From: Bradyrhizobium sp. CCGB01
Lineage (GTDB): Bacteria; Pseudomonadota; Alphaproteobacteria; Rhizobiales; Xanthobacteraceae
DNA: 64,000 bases
Direction of reading: 5' to 3'
Assembly: GCF_024199795.1 (NCBI RefSeq)
Contig: NZ_JANADK010000001.1
Location: 5,642,001-5,706,000, forward strand
Shown: positions 19,898 to 28,583 of the stretch, piece by piece
How positions within the stretch are numbered: the first letter of the stretch is position 1
Layout: each line of letters opens with the position of its first letter
Notes under the pieces: generated by a model
Told to the model about the DNA's origin: nothing
Seen by the model: the letters and a program-made list of their open reading frames with translations, nothing else
The model's database searches: none
Translations under genes and position numbers: made by a program

Positions 19898-20056
19898 ATG
19901 GCGGGCAAATTTGAATGGCAGTTTAAGTATCGCGATGAAGCAGACGTAAACGCGAGCGCGCGGCGTCTGCGCGCGGAATTCAAGAAGTCCCTGATTTGCG
20001 GGCACTTCTGCGATTCGTCAGATTTGGTTTACCGTGGGATTTTGGGACATCGATAA
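19898..20056 (+). CDS. Possible small protein, weak evidence
   Basis: A 52-residue frame starting MAGKFEWQFKYRDEADVNAS, preceded by GGAGGG, though the spacing is only three bases from this ATG. The composition is charged and protein-like in the first half but no family is recognised. It lies in an otherwise empty stretch and could equally be chance. Confidence 0.25.
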   Translation: MAGKFEWQFKYRDEADVNASARRLRAEFKKSLICGHFCDSSDLVYRGILGHR

Positions 20057-20202
20057 CCATCGCGCGCGGTGACGCGTGTCCTGCGGCTCTATTTGTGGGG
20101 AGCGGCGCGCTGTCGTGACCATACCGCGCGTCGCCTTCGACGAGCCCGATCCCAGGCTCCCGCGGGGGATCCAGGACGCAGCGGTCCGTCGCTTCAACCA
20201 CT

Positions 20203-20242
20203 GTCGCCCGGCGTACCGGATCGCCGGGTCAAGCCGGGCGAC
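20203..20242. repeat. REP-like hairpin, GTCGCCCGG arms
   Basis: Perfect 9-base inverted arms, GTCGCCCGG and CCGGGCGAC, flank 22 bases containing the smaller palindrome ACCGGATCGCCGGGT. This looks like another of the dispersed intergenic palindromes in the window. Confidence 0.6.
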
Positions 20243-20617
20243 GAACGCCTGAGGATACGCTCAACAGTCCGGCAGCAGACTTCGCCTGCGGCAAGGCGGA
20301 GCGACCACGTCAGCGCGGCCACGTCTCGGTCAGATCAGCAATGTGGGAAATGGGAATGCCGGCAATACCCCGGCCTCAAGAGAACGAGGGCGTCGGCGAA
20401 CACGTCAGGATCAAATTCCACGTTGGCCCGAAGGCCGGTTGTGAAATTGCGGAGCCCTTAGGAAGGAGAACCGCACCGAACGAAGAAAACTTGTTTCTTC
20501 TGCCGGACCGGTCCTTGGCGAGCGAACTCGCGAAAGATGACGATCCGACCGTTGACCTGATGTCTCGCCGACACCCTCTATCGTCGACCAGAACCTTTTA
20601 GGAGGCGCTGATGACGT

Positions 20618-20638
20618 GCCGGCTCTCTAGGAGCCGGC
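20618..20638 (-). terminator. Hairpin after the lysine-rich peptide gene
   Basis: GCCGGCTC and GAGCCGGC form a perfect 8-base stem around a 5-base loop, 17 bases past the stop. There is no clear T tract on the minus strand, so termination efficiency is uncertain. Confidence 0.5.
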
Positions 20639-20654
20639 AACTTCAGAAGCGAAG

Positions 20655-20753
20655 TTACTTCTTCTTGGCGACCTTGCGGGTCTTCTTCGCAGTCTTCTTC
20701 ACTGCGCTCTTCGCCTTCTTCGCCTTCTTCGCCTTCTTTGCTTTCTTGGCCAT
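20655..20753 (-). CDS. Lysine-rich 32-residue basic peptide
   Basis: A very small gene encoding 32 residues, of which 17 are lysine. It opens MAKKAKKAKKAKKAKSAVKK and ends KTRKVAKKK. The ATG at 20753 is preceded by CATCGGAGGGCAAC, a strong Shine-Dalgarno at good spacing, and the stop is TAA. The AKK repeat matches the tails of bacterial histone H1-like and extended HU proteins, so nucleic-acid binding is likely, by composition alone. A GC-rich hairpin (20618-20638) follows the stop. It is monocistronic. Confidence 0.75.
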   Translation of the reverse strand: MAKKAKKAKKAKKAKSAVKKTAKKTRKVAKKK

Positions 20754-21318
20754 GTTGCCCTCCGATGTGTGAGATGGCTTTAATCGCTGCGTGCAGTCGG
20801 GGATCGAATGCACTCACCCCGAATACACCAACACGACGAAAAAAACATCTTCTCACTTAAGGAAGTGTTGACGACGCAGCGCGCGTGCGCCAGCCGCGCT
20901 TGATTTGCCGACGCGCAGAGACACGCGTCCGCGATTGCAAATGCTTCTCGCAACATCGACGTCGGCAAGTGCAGTGATTGCAAGAAAAGCCTATGCAGCA
21001 AGTATTATTCTGTCCGCGCACATCACGCGTGATCAGAGTGACGATGCGCGCTGCAAAGCGCTCGATCGTCTCGCCGAGGCGAGTCGCGGACTCTGAGTCG
21101 CGAATTTTGGCAACGAAATTATTTTCATGCTTAACGGCGGAGGCGCTCGTCGGAGCGCGTGGAAGTCGCCGCTTTGTGCGAATCGCACCACCGCGATTCG
21201 CAACTACGCCATGGCTTGATCGGGATGAAGTTTGCCGTCGAGATGCGCGCGAACGTCGCATCGCGAGCACAGCGCGAGGTGACGAAGCGTGTCCGTCACC
21301 TCGTTCGAACGCGCGACG
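20754..21318. other. Intergenic region between gatB and the lysine-rich gene
   Basis: The stretch is less GC-rich than the neighbouring genes and lacks a supported gene. It should hold the promoter of the lysine-rich peptide. A perfect 10-base inverted repeat lies at 21177-21202. Confidence 0.5.
21177..21202 (-). terminator. Perfect 10-base hairpin downstream of gatB
   Basis: TGCGAATCGC and GCGATTCGCA flank a 6-base loop, about 117 bases beyond the gatB stop. It lacks a T tract on either strand. It may be a processing or termination structure for the gat operon, or a protein-binding palindrome. Confidence 0.45.
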
Positions 21319-22797
21319 TCAGACGCCGAGCTTCGACTTCAAGAGGTCGTTGACGCTCTGCGGGTTGGCCTTGCCGCCCGACGCCTTCATCACCTGGCCG
21401 ACGAACCAGCCGAGCGACTGCGGCTTGTCCTTGACCTGCGCGGCCTTGTCGGGATTGGCCGCGATGATGTCGTCGACCACCTTCTCGATCGCCGACAGAT
21501 CGGTAACCTGCTTCATGCCGCGGCTTTCGACCAGCGCGCGGGGATCGCCGCCCTCCTGCCAGACGATCTCGAACAGATCCTTCGCGATCTTCCCCGAGAT
21601 CGTGCCCTCGCCGATCAGGTCAATGATCGCAGCCAACTGCTCGGCATTGACCGGAGAGCCCGTAATATCCCGTCCTTCCTTGTTGAGACGGCCGAACAGC
21701 TCGTTGATCACCCAGTTCGCCGCCATCTTGCCGTCGCGGGCACGGTTGCCGAGCGCGTCCAGCACCGTCTCGTAGAACACCGCGCTCTCGCGCTCGGCCA
21801 CCAGCACGCTCGCATCGTAAGCCGACAAGCCGAAATTGGCAACGAAGCGCGCCTTCTTCTGGTCCGGCAGCTCCGGCAGCTCCGCCTTCAGCTCATCGAC
21901 GAAGCTTTGCGAGAACTCGAGCGGCAGCAGGTCGGGGTCGGGGAAGTAGCGGTAGTCGTGCGCCTCTTCCTTGGACCGCATCGATCGCGTCTCGCCCTTG
22001 TTGGGGTCGTAGAGCCGCGTTTCCTGCTCGATCGCGCCGCCGTCCTCCAGGATCTCGATCTGGCGCCGCGCCTCATACTCGATCGCCTGGCCGATGAAGG
22101 TGATCGAGTTCATGTTCTTGATCTCGCAGCGGGTGCCGAGCGGCGCACCCGGCTTGCGCACGGAGACGTTGACGTCGGCGCGCAAGGATCCCTTCTCCAT
22201 GTCGCCGTCGCAGGTGCCGAGATAGCGCAGGATCGAGCGCAGCTTGGTCACGTAGGCCTTGGCCTGCTCGGCATCGCGGATGTCGGGCTTGGACACGATC
22301 TCCATCAGCGCCACGCCGCAGCGGTTGAGGTCGACATAGGACATGGTCGGCGACTGATCGTGCAGCAATTTGCCGGCGTCCTGCTCCAGATGCAGCCGCT
22401 CGATCCCGATCGTGGCGGTCTTGCCGCCGTCCAGTTCGACCACGACCTCGCCCTCGCCCACGATCGGCGACTTGTACTGGCTGATCTGGTAGCCCTGCGG
22501 CGAGTCCGGATAGAAATAGTTCTTGCGGTCGAACACCGAGCGCAGATTGATCTGCGCATTGAGGCCGAGCCCGGTGAGCACGGCCTGGCGGACGCACTCT
22601 TCATTGATCACGGGCAGCATGCCCGGCATCGCGGCATCGACCAGCGAGACATGGCTGTTCGGCTCGCCGCCGAATTCGGTCGGGGCGCCCGAGAACAATT
22701 TTGATTTCGAGGTGACCTGGGCGTGGATCTCCATGCCGATGACCATCTCCCAGTCACCGGTGGCGCCCTTGAGAAGCTTGTGCGTGGCCGTGCTCAT
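21319..22797 (-). CDS. gatB: Aspartyl/glutamyl-tRNA amidotransferase subunit B
   Basis: A 492-residue GatB, which binds and phosphorylates misacylated Glu-tRNA(Gln) or Asp-tRNA(Asn). [20 protein letters not shown] is the family N-terminus, and [19 protein letters not shown] the nucleotide/tRNA site. The C-terminal helical and YqeY-like domains end with [11 protein letters not shown]. The ATG at 22797 overlaps the stop of the preceding small gene as ATGA. A frame running upstream to 23010 is not used. Confidence 0.96.
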   Translation of the reverse strand: MSTATHKLLKGATGDWEMVIGMEIHAQVTSKSKLFSGAPTEFGGEPNSHVSLVDAAMPGMLPVINEECVRQAVLTGLGLNAQINLRSVFDRKNYFYPDSPQGYQISQYKSPIVGEGEVVVELDGGKTATIGIERLHLEQDAGKLLHDQSPTMSYVDLNRCGVALMEIVSKPDIRDAEQAKAYVTKLRSILRYLGTCDGDMEKGSLRADVNVSVRKPGAPLGTRCEIKNMNSITFIGQAIEYEARRQIEILEDGGAIEQETRLYDPNKGETRSMRSKEEAHDYRYFPDPDLLPLEFSQSFVDELKAELPELPDQKKARFVANFGLSAYDASVLVAERESAVFYETVLDALGNRARDGKMAANWVINELFGRLNKEGRDITGSPVNAEQLAAIIDLIGEGTISGKIAKDLFEIVWQEGGDPRALVESRGMKQVTDLSAIEKVVDDIIAANPDKAAQVKDKPQSLGWFVGQVMKASGGKANPQSVNDLLKSKLGV

Positions 22798-23090
22798 GTC
22801 TTGCTCCCGAGCAGCGTGGCAGCGATCCGCTCCCACTCTGCCTCCAATGAATCCTTTGCCGTCGGCTGGCCGGCCTGGCGATACCAGTAGCCGGCATTGC
22901 CCAGATCGCCTTCGACGCGGTGCAGATAGGCGTGCACCCAGGCAGCGTCGCGGCCGTTGTCGTCCTGAACGATTTTGTGCGCCTGGTCCCAGTCGCCCTT
23001 GCCGGCCCACCAGAGACCGGCGAGCGGCGCGTTCAGGCCAGGCGCGGGCGCCGCGCCGTCGAGGCTTGCGATGAACGCGGCGACATTCAC
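22794..23090 (-). CDS. Conserved small protein between gatA and gatB
   Basis: A roughly 98-residue protein, starting at one of three consecutive GTG codons (23096, 23093, 23090) inside the end of gatA. GAGGTG before the last favours 23090. It reads [14 protein letters not shown], then [39 protein letters not shown] and a helical tail. The spacing of W, A, H and Y resembles a TPR-like helical hairpin. The stop overlaps gatB as ATGA, so the gene is locked into gatCAB translation. No function is known to me. Confidence 0.78.
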   Translation of the reverse strand: MNVAAFIASLDGAAPAPGLNAPLAGLWWAGKGDWDQAHKIVQDDNGRDAAWVHAYLHRVEGDLGNAGYWYRQAGQPTAKDSLEAEWERIAATLLGSKT

Positions 23091-24562
23091 CACCACCTCG
23101 CGGGCGTGAAGCGGCCGGCGGCCTGCTCGATCACCTCGCCGAGCGAGAACAGCGTCTCCTCGTCGAAGGGACGGCCGATCAGTTGCAGGCCGAGCGGCAG
23201 CCCCTGCGCGTCCTTGCCGGCGGGCACGGCGATGCCGGGCAGGCCCGCCATGTTCACGGTCACCGTGAAGATGTCGTTGAGATACATCTCGACCGGGTCG
23301 GCACCGCCCTTCTCGCCGATGCCGAAGGCCGCCGACGGCGTCGCCGGCGTCAGGATCGCGTCGACGCCCTTGGCGAAGCAATCCTCAAAGTCCTTCTTGA
23401 TCAGCGTGCGCACTTTCTGGGCGCGCAGATAGTAGGCGTCGTAATAGCCGGCCGAGAGCACGTAGGTGCCGATCATGACGCGGCGGCGCACCTCTGCGCC
23501 AAACCCTTCTGCGCGGGTGTTCTCGTACAGCTCGTTGATCGTCTTGCCCTGCTCGCGCAGCCCGTAGCGGACGCCGTCATAGCGCGCCAGGTTCGAGGAC
23601 GCTTCCGCCGGCGCCACGATGTAATAGGCCGGCAGCGCGTATTTGGTGTGCGGCAGCGACACCTCGACGAGCTCGGCGCCCGCCGCCTTCAGCCAGGCCG
23701 CGCCCTCGCTCCAGAGTTTCTCGATCTCGGCCGGCATGCCGTCGAGACGATACTCCTTGGGGATGCCGATCCTGAGGCCCTTCACGGACTTGCCGATCGC
23801 AGCCTCGTAATCCGGCACGGGAATGTCGACCGAGGTCGTGTCCTTCGGATCGTGCCCGGCCATCGAGCGCAGCAGCATCGCGCTGTCGCGCACGCTGCGG
23901 GCGATCGGACCGGCCTGGTCGAGCGAGGAGGCAAAGGCGACGATGCCCCAGCGCGAGCAGCGGCCATAGGTCGGCTTGATGCCGACGGTCGCGGTGAATG
24001 CCGCCGGCTGGCGGATCGAGCCGCCAGTGTCGGTCGCCGTCGCGCCCATGCAGAGCAGCGCCGCCACGGCCGAGGCCGAGCCGCCGGACGAGCCGCCCGG
24101 CACCAGCGTGGTGTTGGAGCCGTCGCGCCGCCAGGGATTGCCGACGGGACCGAAGCACGAGGTCTCGTTCGCCGAGCCCATCGCGAACTCGTCATTGTTG
24201 AGCTTGCCAAGCATCACCGCGCCGTCGCGCCAGAGCTGCGAGGTGATCGTGGACTCATAGGTCGGCACGAAATTGCCGAGGATCTTCGAGCACGCCGTGG
24301 TGCGCACGCCCTTGGTGGCGAACAGGTCCTTGATGCCGAGCGGAATGCCCGCGAGCGGACCGGCATCGCCCTTGGCGATCTTGCCGTCGGCCTCGCGCGC
24401 CATGGAGCGCGCCTGGTCTGGCGTCTCAAGCACGAAGGCGTTGAGCACCCGCGCGGCTTCGATCGCGTTCAGATGCGCGTCGGTCAGCTCGAGCGACGTG
24501 AAAGTTTTTGCCGCGAGACCCTTGCGGGCCTCGGCGAGCGTCAGCGATGTCAAATCGGTCAT
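23087..24562 (-). CDS. gatA: Aspartyl/glutamyl-tRNA amidotransferase subunit A
   Basis: A 491-residue amidase-signature subunit that releases ammonia from glutamine for tRNA-dependent amidation. The Ser-cisSer-Lys triad is visible: lysine in [15 protein letters not shown], the serine loop in [18 protein letters not shown] and the nucleophile in [18 protein letters not shown]. The start at 24562 overlaps the stop of the preceding small gene. Its last codons overlap the next small gene. Confidence 0.96.
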   Translation of the reverse strand: MTDLTSLTLAEARKGLAAKTFTSLELTDAHLNAIEAARVLNAFVLETPDQARSMAREADGKIAKGDAGPLAGIPLGIKDLFATKGVRTTACSKILGNFVPTYESTITSQLWRDGAVMLGKLNNDEFAMGSANETSCFGPVGNPWRRDGSNTTLVPGGSSGGSASAVAALLCMGATATDTGGSIRQPAAFTATVGIKPTYGRCSRWGIVAFASSLDQAGPIARSVRDSAMLLRSMAGHDPKDTTSVDIPVPDYEAAIGKSVKGLRIGIPKEYRLDGMPAEIEKLWSEGAAWLKAAGAELVEVSLPHTKYALPAYYIVAPAEASSNLARYDGVRYGLREQGKTINELYENTRAEGFGAEVRRRVMIGTYVLSAGYYDAYYLRAQKVRTLIKKDFEDCFAKGVDAILTPATPSAAFGIGEKGGADPVEMYLNDIFTVTVNMAGLPGIAVPAGKDAQGLPLGLQLIGRPFDEETLFSLGEVIEQAAGRFTPARWW

Positions 24563-24771
24563 TTATTGATCGGGCTGCAGAAGAACGGAGACAGGGTTTT
24601 GTCGTTGGCCGGGTCGTCTTTTTTGGCGGCCGCATTCGCGGCGGCCTCGAGCTCGTCGAGCACGGCATTGACGGCGACATTGGGATCGGCAGCCTTGCCC
24701 TGCCGCTCCATCTTGTCGAGATAGTTCATGTAGGCCTGATAGGCCTTCTCATCGTCGCAAAGCATGCACAT
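24559..24771 (-). CDS. Small cysteine-containing protein upstream of gatA
   Basis: A 70-residue protein starting [20 protein letters not shown], with a CxxC pair at the N-terminus and a further Cys near the C-terminus (FFCSPINK). The rest is predicted helix. Its stop overlaps the gatA start as ATGA and it follows gatC by 18 bases. The CMLC motif could bind metal; I do not recognise the family. Confidence 0.75.
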   Translation of the reverse strand: MCMLCDDEKAYQAYMNYLDKMERQGKAADPNVAVNAVLDELEAAANAAAKKDDPANDKTLSPFFCSPINK

Positions 24772-24789
24772 CGGACGGCGTCCTGAAAG

Positions 24790-25077
24790 TTACTCGACGA
24801 CTTTGGGCACAAGAAAGAAGTGACCTTCGGTCGCGGGCGCGTTGGCAACGATATCCTCGGCGATCTCGCCGTCATTGACCAAATCTTGCCGCTTCTTCAT
24901 CTGCATCGGGGTGACCGAGGTCATCGGCTCCACGCCCTCGACATTGACCTCCGAGAGCTGCTCGACAAAGGCGAGCATGGCGTTGAGCTCGCCCTGCAGA
25001 TGCGGAACCTCGCCCTCGGAAACCGCAATGCGCGCCAGATGCGCGATGCGGCGGACGGTAGCGGCGTCGACGGACAT
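24790..25077 (-). CDS. gatC: Aspartyl/glutamyl-tRNA amidotransferase subunit C
   Basis: A 95-residue GatC, the small chaperone-like subunit that stabilises GatA-Gat[21 protein letters not shown] is the diagnostic N-terminus and the end is [14 protein letters not shown]. The ATG at 25077 is preferred over a frame that reaches 25140. It is first in the gatC-orf-gatA-orf-gatB order. Confidence 0.95.
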   Translation of the reverse strand: MSVDAATVRRIAHLARIAVSEGEVPHLQGELNAMLAFVEQLSEVNVEGVEPMTSVTPMQMKKRQDLVNDGEIAEDIVANAPATEGHFFLVPKVVE

Positions 25078-25155
25078 TATATAAGGCCTCTCACGGCAAA
25101 ACCTATGTGCCGTATAGCAGAGGCCGGTTTTGCGCCGCAACCGGCGCTTCCCACC

Positions 25156-26232
25156 TTACCCCGCCAGAGCCTTCATCCGGGCCAGCGCCGATTTGGCAAA
25201 ATCCCGGGTCAATTCGGCCGCCGGGACCTCGCGGCCCAGGGCCACGGCCTGGCCGGCCCAGAGATTGGTGAAATCGACCCTGCCCTGCTTTTCGGCAGCC
25301 GTCTTCAGCGGCCCCAGCGCGGTCGCGGCATGCGGAAACGGCGGCGCATCCGGCGAGACCGGGCCGGCCTCGCGCATCAGGCGGTTCTGGACCCCGCGCG
25401 CCGGACGTCCGGTCATGACGTTGGTGATGACGGTGGAATCGTCGCCCGCCTCGGCGAGCGCCTTGCGGCCGCCCGCGCTGACCTTGGATTCCGGACAGCG
25501 CAAGTAAGCACTGCCGATCTGCACGCCGGAGGCGCCGAGCGCAAAGGCCGCGGCAATGCCGCGCCCGTCGGCGATGCCGCCGGCCGCGATCACCGGCACC
25601 TTCACGGCGTCGGCGACCTGCGGCACCAGCGCAAACGTGCCGGGCTGCTCGGAGATCCTGTCGGTCAGGAACATGCCGCGATGGCCGCCAGCCTCGGCGC
25701 CTTGCGCGATCACGGCATCGACGCCGTGCTGCTCGAGCCAGACCGCTTCCTTCACGGTCGTGGCGGACGAGATGACGAGGCAGCCGGCCGCCTTGACGCG
25801 CTTGAGCAGCGCCGGCTCCGGCAGACCGAAATGAAAGCTGACGACTTCCGGCTTCAGCTCCTCGACGACCTCGCAGAAGGCGGCATCGAATGGCGCACGG
25901 TTCGCCGCACTGATGGGCGCCGCCGGGTCGAGGCCATGCTCCGCATAATAGCCCGTGAGCCGTTGCTTCCAGCGCGCTTCGGCCTCGGCCGTGAGCTCGA
26001 CGGGCGTGTGGCAGAAGAAGTTCATGTTCACCGGCGCCTTCACGCGCTGGCGGATGAGGCCGACCTGCTCGCGCGCTTTCTCCGCCGACAGCATCGCGCA
26101 GGGCAGCGAGCCCAGCGCACCGCCTTGCGCGGCCGCGATCACCAGCCCCGCATCCATCACACCGGCCATCGGCGCCAGCACGATCGGGAGTTCGGTCTTG
26201 AAGAGGTCGGTCAGTCGGCGGTCAGGCCACAT
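25156..26232 (-). CDS. Nitronate monooxygenase family protein
   Basis: A 358-residue FMN-dependent TIM-barrel enzyme of the 2-nitropropane dioxygenase class, which oxidises alkyl nitronates such as propionate 3-nitronate. ELPIVLAPMAGVMDAGLVIA is the flavin-binding N-terminus. IAQGAEAGGHRGMF contains the catalytic histidine, and VIAAGGIADGRGIAAAFALG and GASGVQIGSAYL form the phosphate loop. A second paralogue lies upstream on the same strand, separated by a palindromic repeat. Confidence 0.9.
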   Translation of the reverse strand: MWPDRRLTDLFKTELPIVLAPMAGVMDAGLVIAAAQGGALGSLPCAMLSAEKAREQVGLIRQRVKAPVNMNFFCHTPVELTAEAEARWKQRLTGYYAEHGLDPAAPISAANRAPFDAAFCEVVEELKPEVVSFHFGLPEPALLKRVKAAGCLVISSATTVKEAVWLEQHGVDAVIAQGAEAGGHRGMFLTDRISEQPGTFALVPQVADAVKVPVIAAGGIADGRGIAAAFALGASGVQIGSAYLRCPESKVSAGGRKALAEAGDDSTVITNVMTGRPARGVQNRLMREAGPVSPDAPPFPHAATALGPLKTAAEKQGRVDFTNLWAGQAVALGREVPAAELTRDFAKSALARMKALAG

Positions 26233-26257
26233 GGTTTGGTCTCGCTAGTTGTTGTCC

Positions 26258-26420
26258 TTACCCTCCCCTGGAGGGGGAGGGTCGATCGCGCGAAGCGCGA
26301 GCGGGGTGGGGTGACGGTCTCTCCATTGAGACGCTGCCCGCGTGGAGAGATCACCCCACCCCGCTACGCATTGCGCTTCGCTACATGCGCAGCGACCCTC
26401 CCCCTCCAGGGGAGGGTGAA
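26258..26420. repeat. Large intergenic palindrome, CCCTCCCCTGGAGGGGGAGG family
   Basis: The outer arms, TTACCCTCCCCTGGAGGGGG near 26258 and its inverted copy ending at 26420, are almost perfectly complementary. The inner part contains GGGGTGGGGTGA and TCACCCCACCCC. The whole element spans about 160 bases and would form a long branched hairpin. Its right arm overlaps the 3' end of the second nitronate monooxygenase gene. Confidence 0.8.
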
Positions 26421-27400
26421 GAACTCTGCGCCGCCGTCACCGAATTGCGACGGCCGGCAAGTAACTGCTCAGCCTCGATCGCGATGCGTTCAACGATCTC
26501 GGCCGCCGGGGGAATATCATGGATCAGGCCGACGGCCTCGCCGGCAAAGACCGCCGCGACCTCGAAATTGCATGCGGCTCTCGCCGCGGCATACGCGGCA
26601 GCAACCTCGCCTGCGCGCTGCATCAGCTCGACCTCGCGGCCGGTCCAGCTCTTGATGTGATCGTTGACCAGCGTCCGCGCCGTGAACGGCGCCGGCCAGA
26701 ACAGGCTGCGCGACCAGTCGACGATGACGCCGCGCACCGTGTCATTGCTGTCGGCGTCGCGAATGCGCTGCTTGGCCTCGTCCGCGCCATTGGCCTCGAC
26801 GCTGGCATAGAAGCGCGTGCCGATCAGCACGCCGGATGCACCCAGCATCATCATCGCGGCGAGCCCGCGGCCATCGGCGATACCGCCGGCCGCGACGACC
26901 GGCACCCGCCCTGCCGCGAGATCGACGATCGCCGGCACGATATCGACCGTGGTGCGCGATGCGCCATGGCCGCCGGCCTCGGTGCCCTGTGCGATCAGAA
27001 TCTCCGCCCCGGCATCGAGCGCCTGCTTCGCCATGTCCTCGCTCTGCACCTGACAGATCAATCGCGCGCCGCGCGTCGTGATCCGCGGCGCGAACGGCGC
27101 GGGATCGCCGAATGACAGCATCACGGCCTGCGGCTCGGCGTCGAGCGCGATGTCGAGAAGCTCGGGCTGCTTGGCCAGGCTCCAGGTGATGAAGCCGATA
27201 CCGAACGGCGCAAAACCCTTCAGCTCCCTGGTCTCGGCCTCCAGCCGCGCCCGGTCGCCGTAGCCACCGCCCAGGATCCCAAATCCGCCCGCTCCGCTGA
27301 CGGCGCGGGTCAGCCGGCTGCCTGCGATCGTATCCATCGGCGCCGACAGGATCGGATGCTTGATCCCGAGAAGCTCCGTCAGCGGCGTGGTGATCGGCAT
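26381..27400 (-). CDS. Nitronate monooxygenase family protein (second paralogue)
   Basis: A 339-residue FMN-dependent enzyme. The start MPITTPLTELLGIKHPILSA at 27400 follows the strong site GGGAGGACC. It carries ILIAQGTEAGGHGAS with the catalytic histidine and VVAAGGIADGRGLAAMMMLG. Its C-terminal 13 residues (SSSPSPGGGGSLRM) are encoded by the right arm of the palindromic repeat, which also supplies the TAG stop at 26381. It is divergent from the broken LysR gene, its likely regulator. Confidence 0.9.
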   Translation of the reverse strand: MPITTPLTELLGIKHPILSAPMDTIAGSRLTRAVSGAGGFGILGGGYGDRARLEAETRELKGFAPFGIGFITWSLAKQPELLDIALDAEPQAVMLSFGDPAPFAPRITTRGARLICQVQSEDMAKQALDAGAEILIAQGTEAGGHGASRTTVDIVPAIVDLAAGRVPVVAAGGIADGRGLAAMMMLGASGVLIGTRFYASVEANGADEAKQRIRDADSNDTVRGVIVDWSRSLFWPAPFTARTLVNDHIKSWTGREVELMQRAGEVAAAYAAARAACNFEVAAVFAGEAVGLIHDIPPAAEIVERIAIEAEQLLAGRRNSVTAAQSSSPSPGGGGSLRM

Positions 27401-27441
27401 GGGTCCTCCCGCTCTGGACAGGAACATTAGGCGCGAATAGC

Positions 27442-27458
27442 ATTCTTCAAAATTGAAT
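27442..27458. promoter_or_regulatory. LysR-type operator candidate
   Basis: ATTC and GAAT flank 9 bases, making an inverted repeat that contains a T-N11-A core (27444 and 27456). It lies in the 96-base gap between the nitronate monooxygenase and the divergent lysR gene, where such a box is expected. Confidence 0.5.
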
Positions 27459-27496
27459 TCTAGAGAACGCTGCCATCTCAAAAGCGAAACGACGCC

Positions 27497-28387
27497 ATGG
27501 AACTCAGCGATATCCAGACCTTTGCCGCGGTCGCCCGCACCGGCGGCATCACCCGCGCCGCCGAAGAGCTCAACACGGTGCAATCCAACGTCACCCAGCG
27601 CGTGAAGGCGCTGGAGGCAGAGATCGGCACGCCGCTGTTCGAACGCCACAGCCGCGGCATGACTCTGACCGGCGCCGGCAAACGTCTTTTGCCTTACGCG
27701 CAGCGGATGGCCGCATTATCGCGCGAAGCCGTGCTCGCTGCGCGTGACGATGGCGAGCCGAAGGGACCGCTCGCGATCGGCTCGATGGAGACGACGGCCG
27801 CCGTGCGGTTGCCGCCCCTCCTCGCCGATTTCCACCGCAACTTCCCCGCCGTCCGGTTGAGCCTGCGCACCGCGCCCACCGCCGACCTCGTCGCCGGCGT
27901 GCTCGAAGGCGCGCTCGACGGCGCCTTCGTCGCGGGTCCCATCGCACATGCCGAGCTCACCGCGACGAGCGCCTTCCGCGAAGAGCTGGTGCTGGTCAGC
28001 GCGCGGCGCTAGAGTTCGCTCGCCGAGCTGCGCGCCGGCACACCGGAGTCGGGCCCGACGGCGCTGGCGTTCCGCACCGGCTGCACCTACCGCCAGCGTC
28101 TCGAACAGATCTTCGTCGAGTTCGGCTGGCCGTCGGCGGCGCGCTTCGAGCTCGGCACACTCGACGGCATGATCGGCTGCGTCGCCGCCGGCATGGGCGT
28201 GACGCTGTTGCCGCGCACGGTCGTCGAACGCAGCGCGATGAGCGGCAGCGTGACCATCCACACGCTGAGCGCCTCGCACGCGCGCGTCGAGACGCTCTTC
28301 ATCCAGCGCCGCGCCGGGCACCAAACCAGCGCACTCGGCGGATTCATCTCCTGCCTGAAGAAAGACGACGACGTCATCGCGGCCTGA
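27497..28387 (+). pseudogene. LysR family regulator with in-frame amber codon
   Basis: The full frame would give a 296-residue LysR protein, the normal length. The winged helix is at the N-terminus (TRAAEELNTVQSNVTQRVKA, then LFERHSRGMTLTGAGKRLL) and the effector domain follows. A TAG at 28010-28012 stops translation after 171 residues (SARR, then TAG, then SSLAELRAG). The frame continues intact to a TGA at 28387, including GMGVTLLPRTVVE. The codon change is compatible with a CAG to TAG transition. It could be a recent pseudogene, a sequence error or, less likely, readthrough. Confidence 0.85.
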
Positions 28388-28583
28388 GGCGACGCAGTGT
28401 TCCGCGCGACGAAATTCGTCACAAATCCATCGCGTTCAAACTGCGCTGCGTTCAGTCGACGCGACGCAGTATACGCGCGAAAAACTTTGAAGCGCGCGCC
28501 CCTTCTACGTTAGGATGAGCGACTGGCCAGCGCGAAACCATAACGCAACCCAAACATCGGCAAAAACATCGGGAGGACTATCG

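Larger units (their letters stand above)
19777..20654. other. Long stretch with little coding signal
   Basis: About 880 bases with only one weak candidate gene (19898-20056) and a palindromic element (20203-20242). Codon use and frame structure do not support other genes. The region may be a decayed gene remnant or hold non-coding RNA. Confidence 0.45.

Noticed and set aside
19069..20654. Integrated island at tRNA-Ser
   Set aside because: No integrase and no repeat of the tRNA 3' end is visible downstream.
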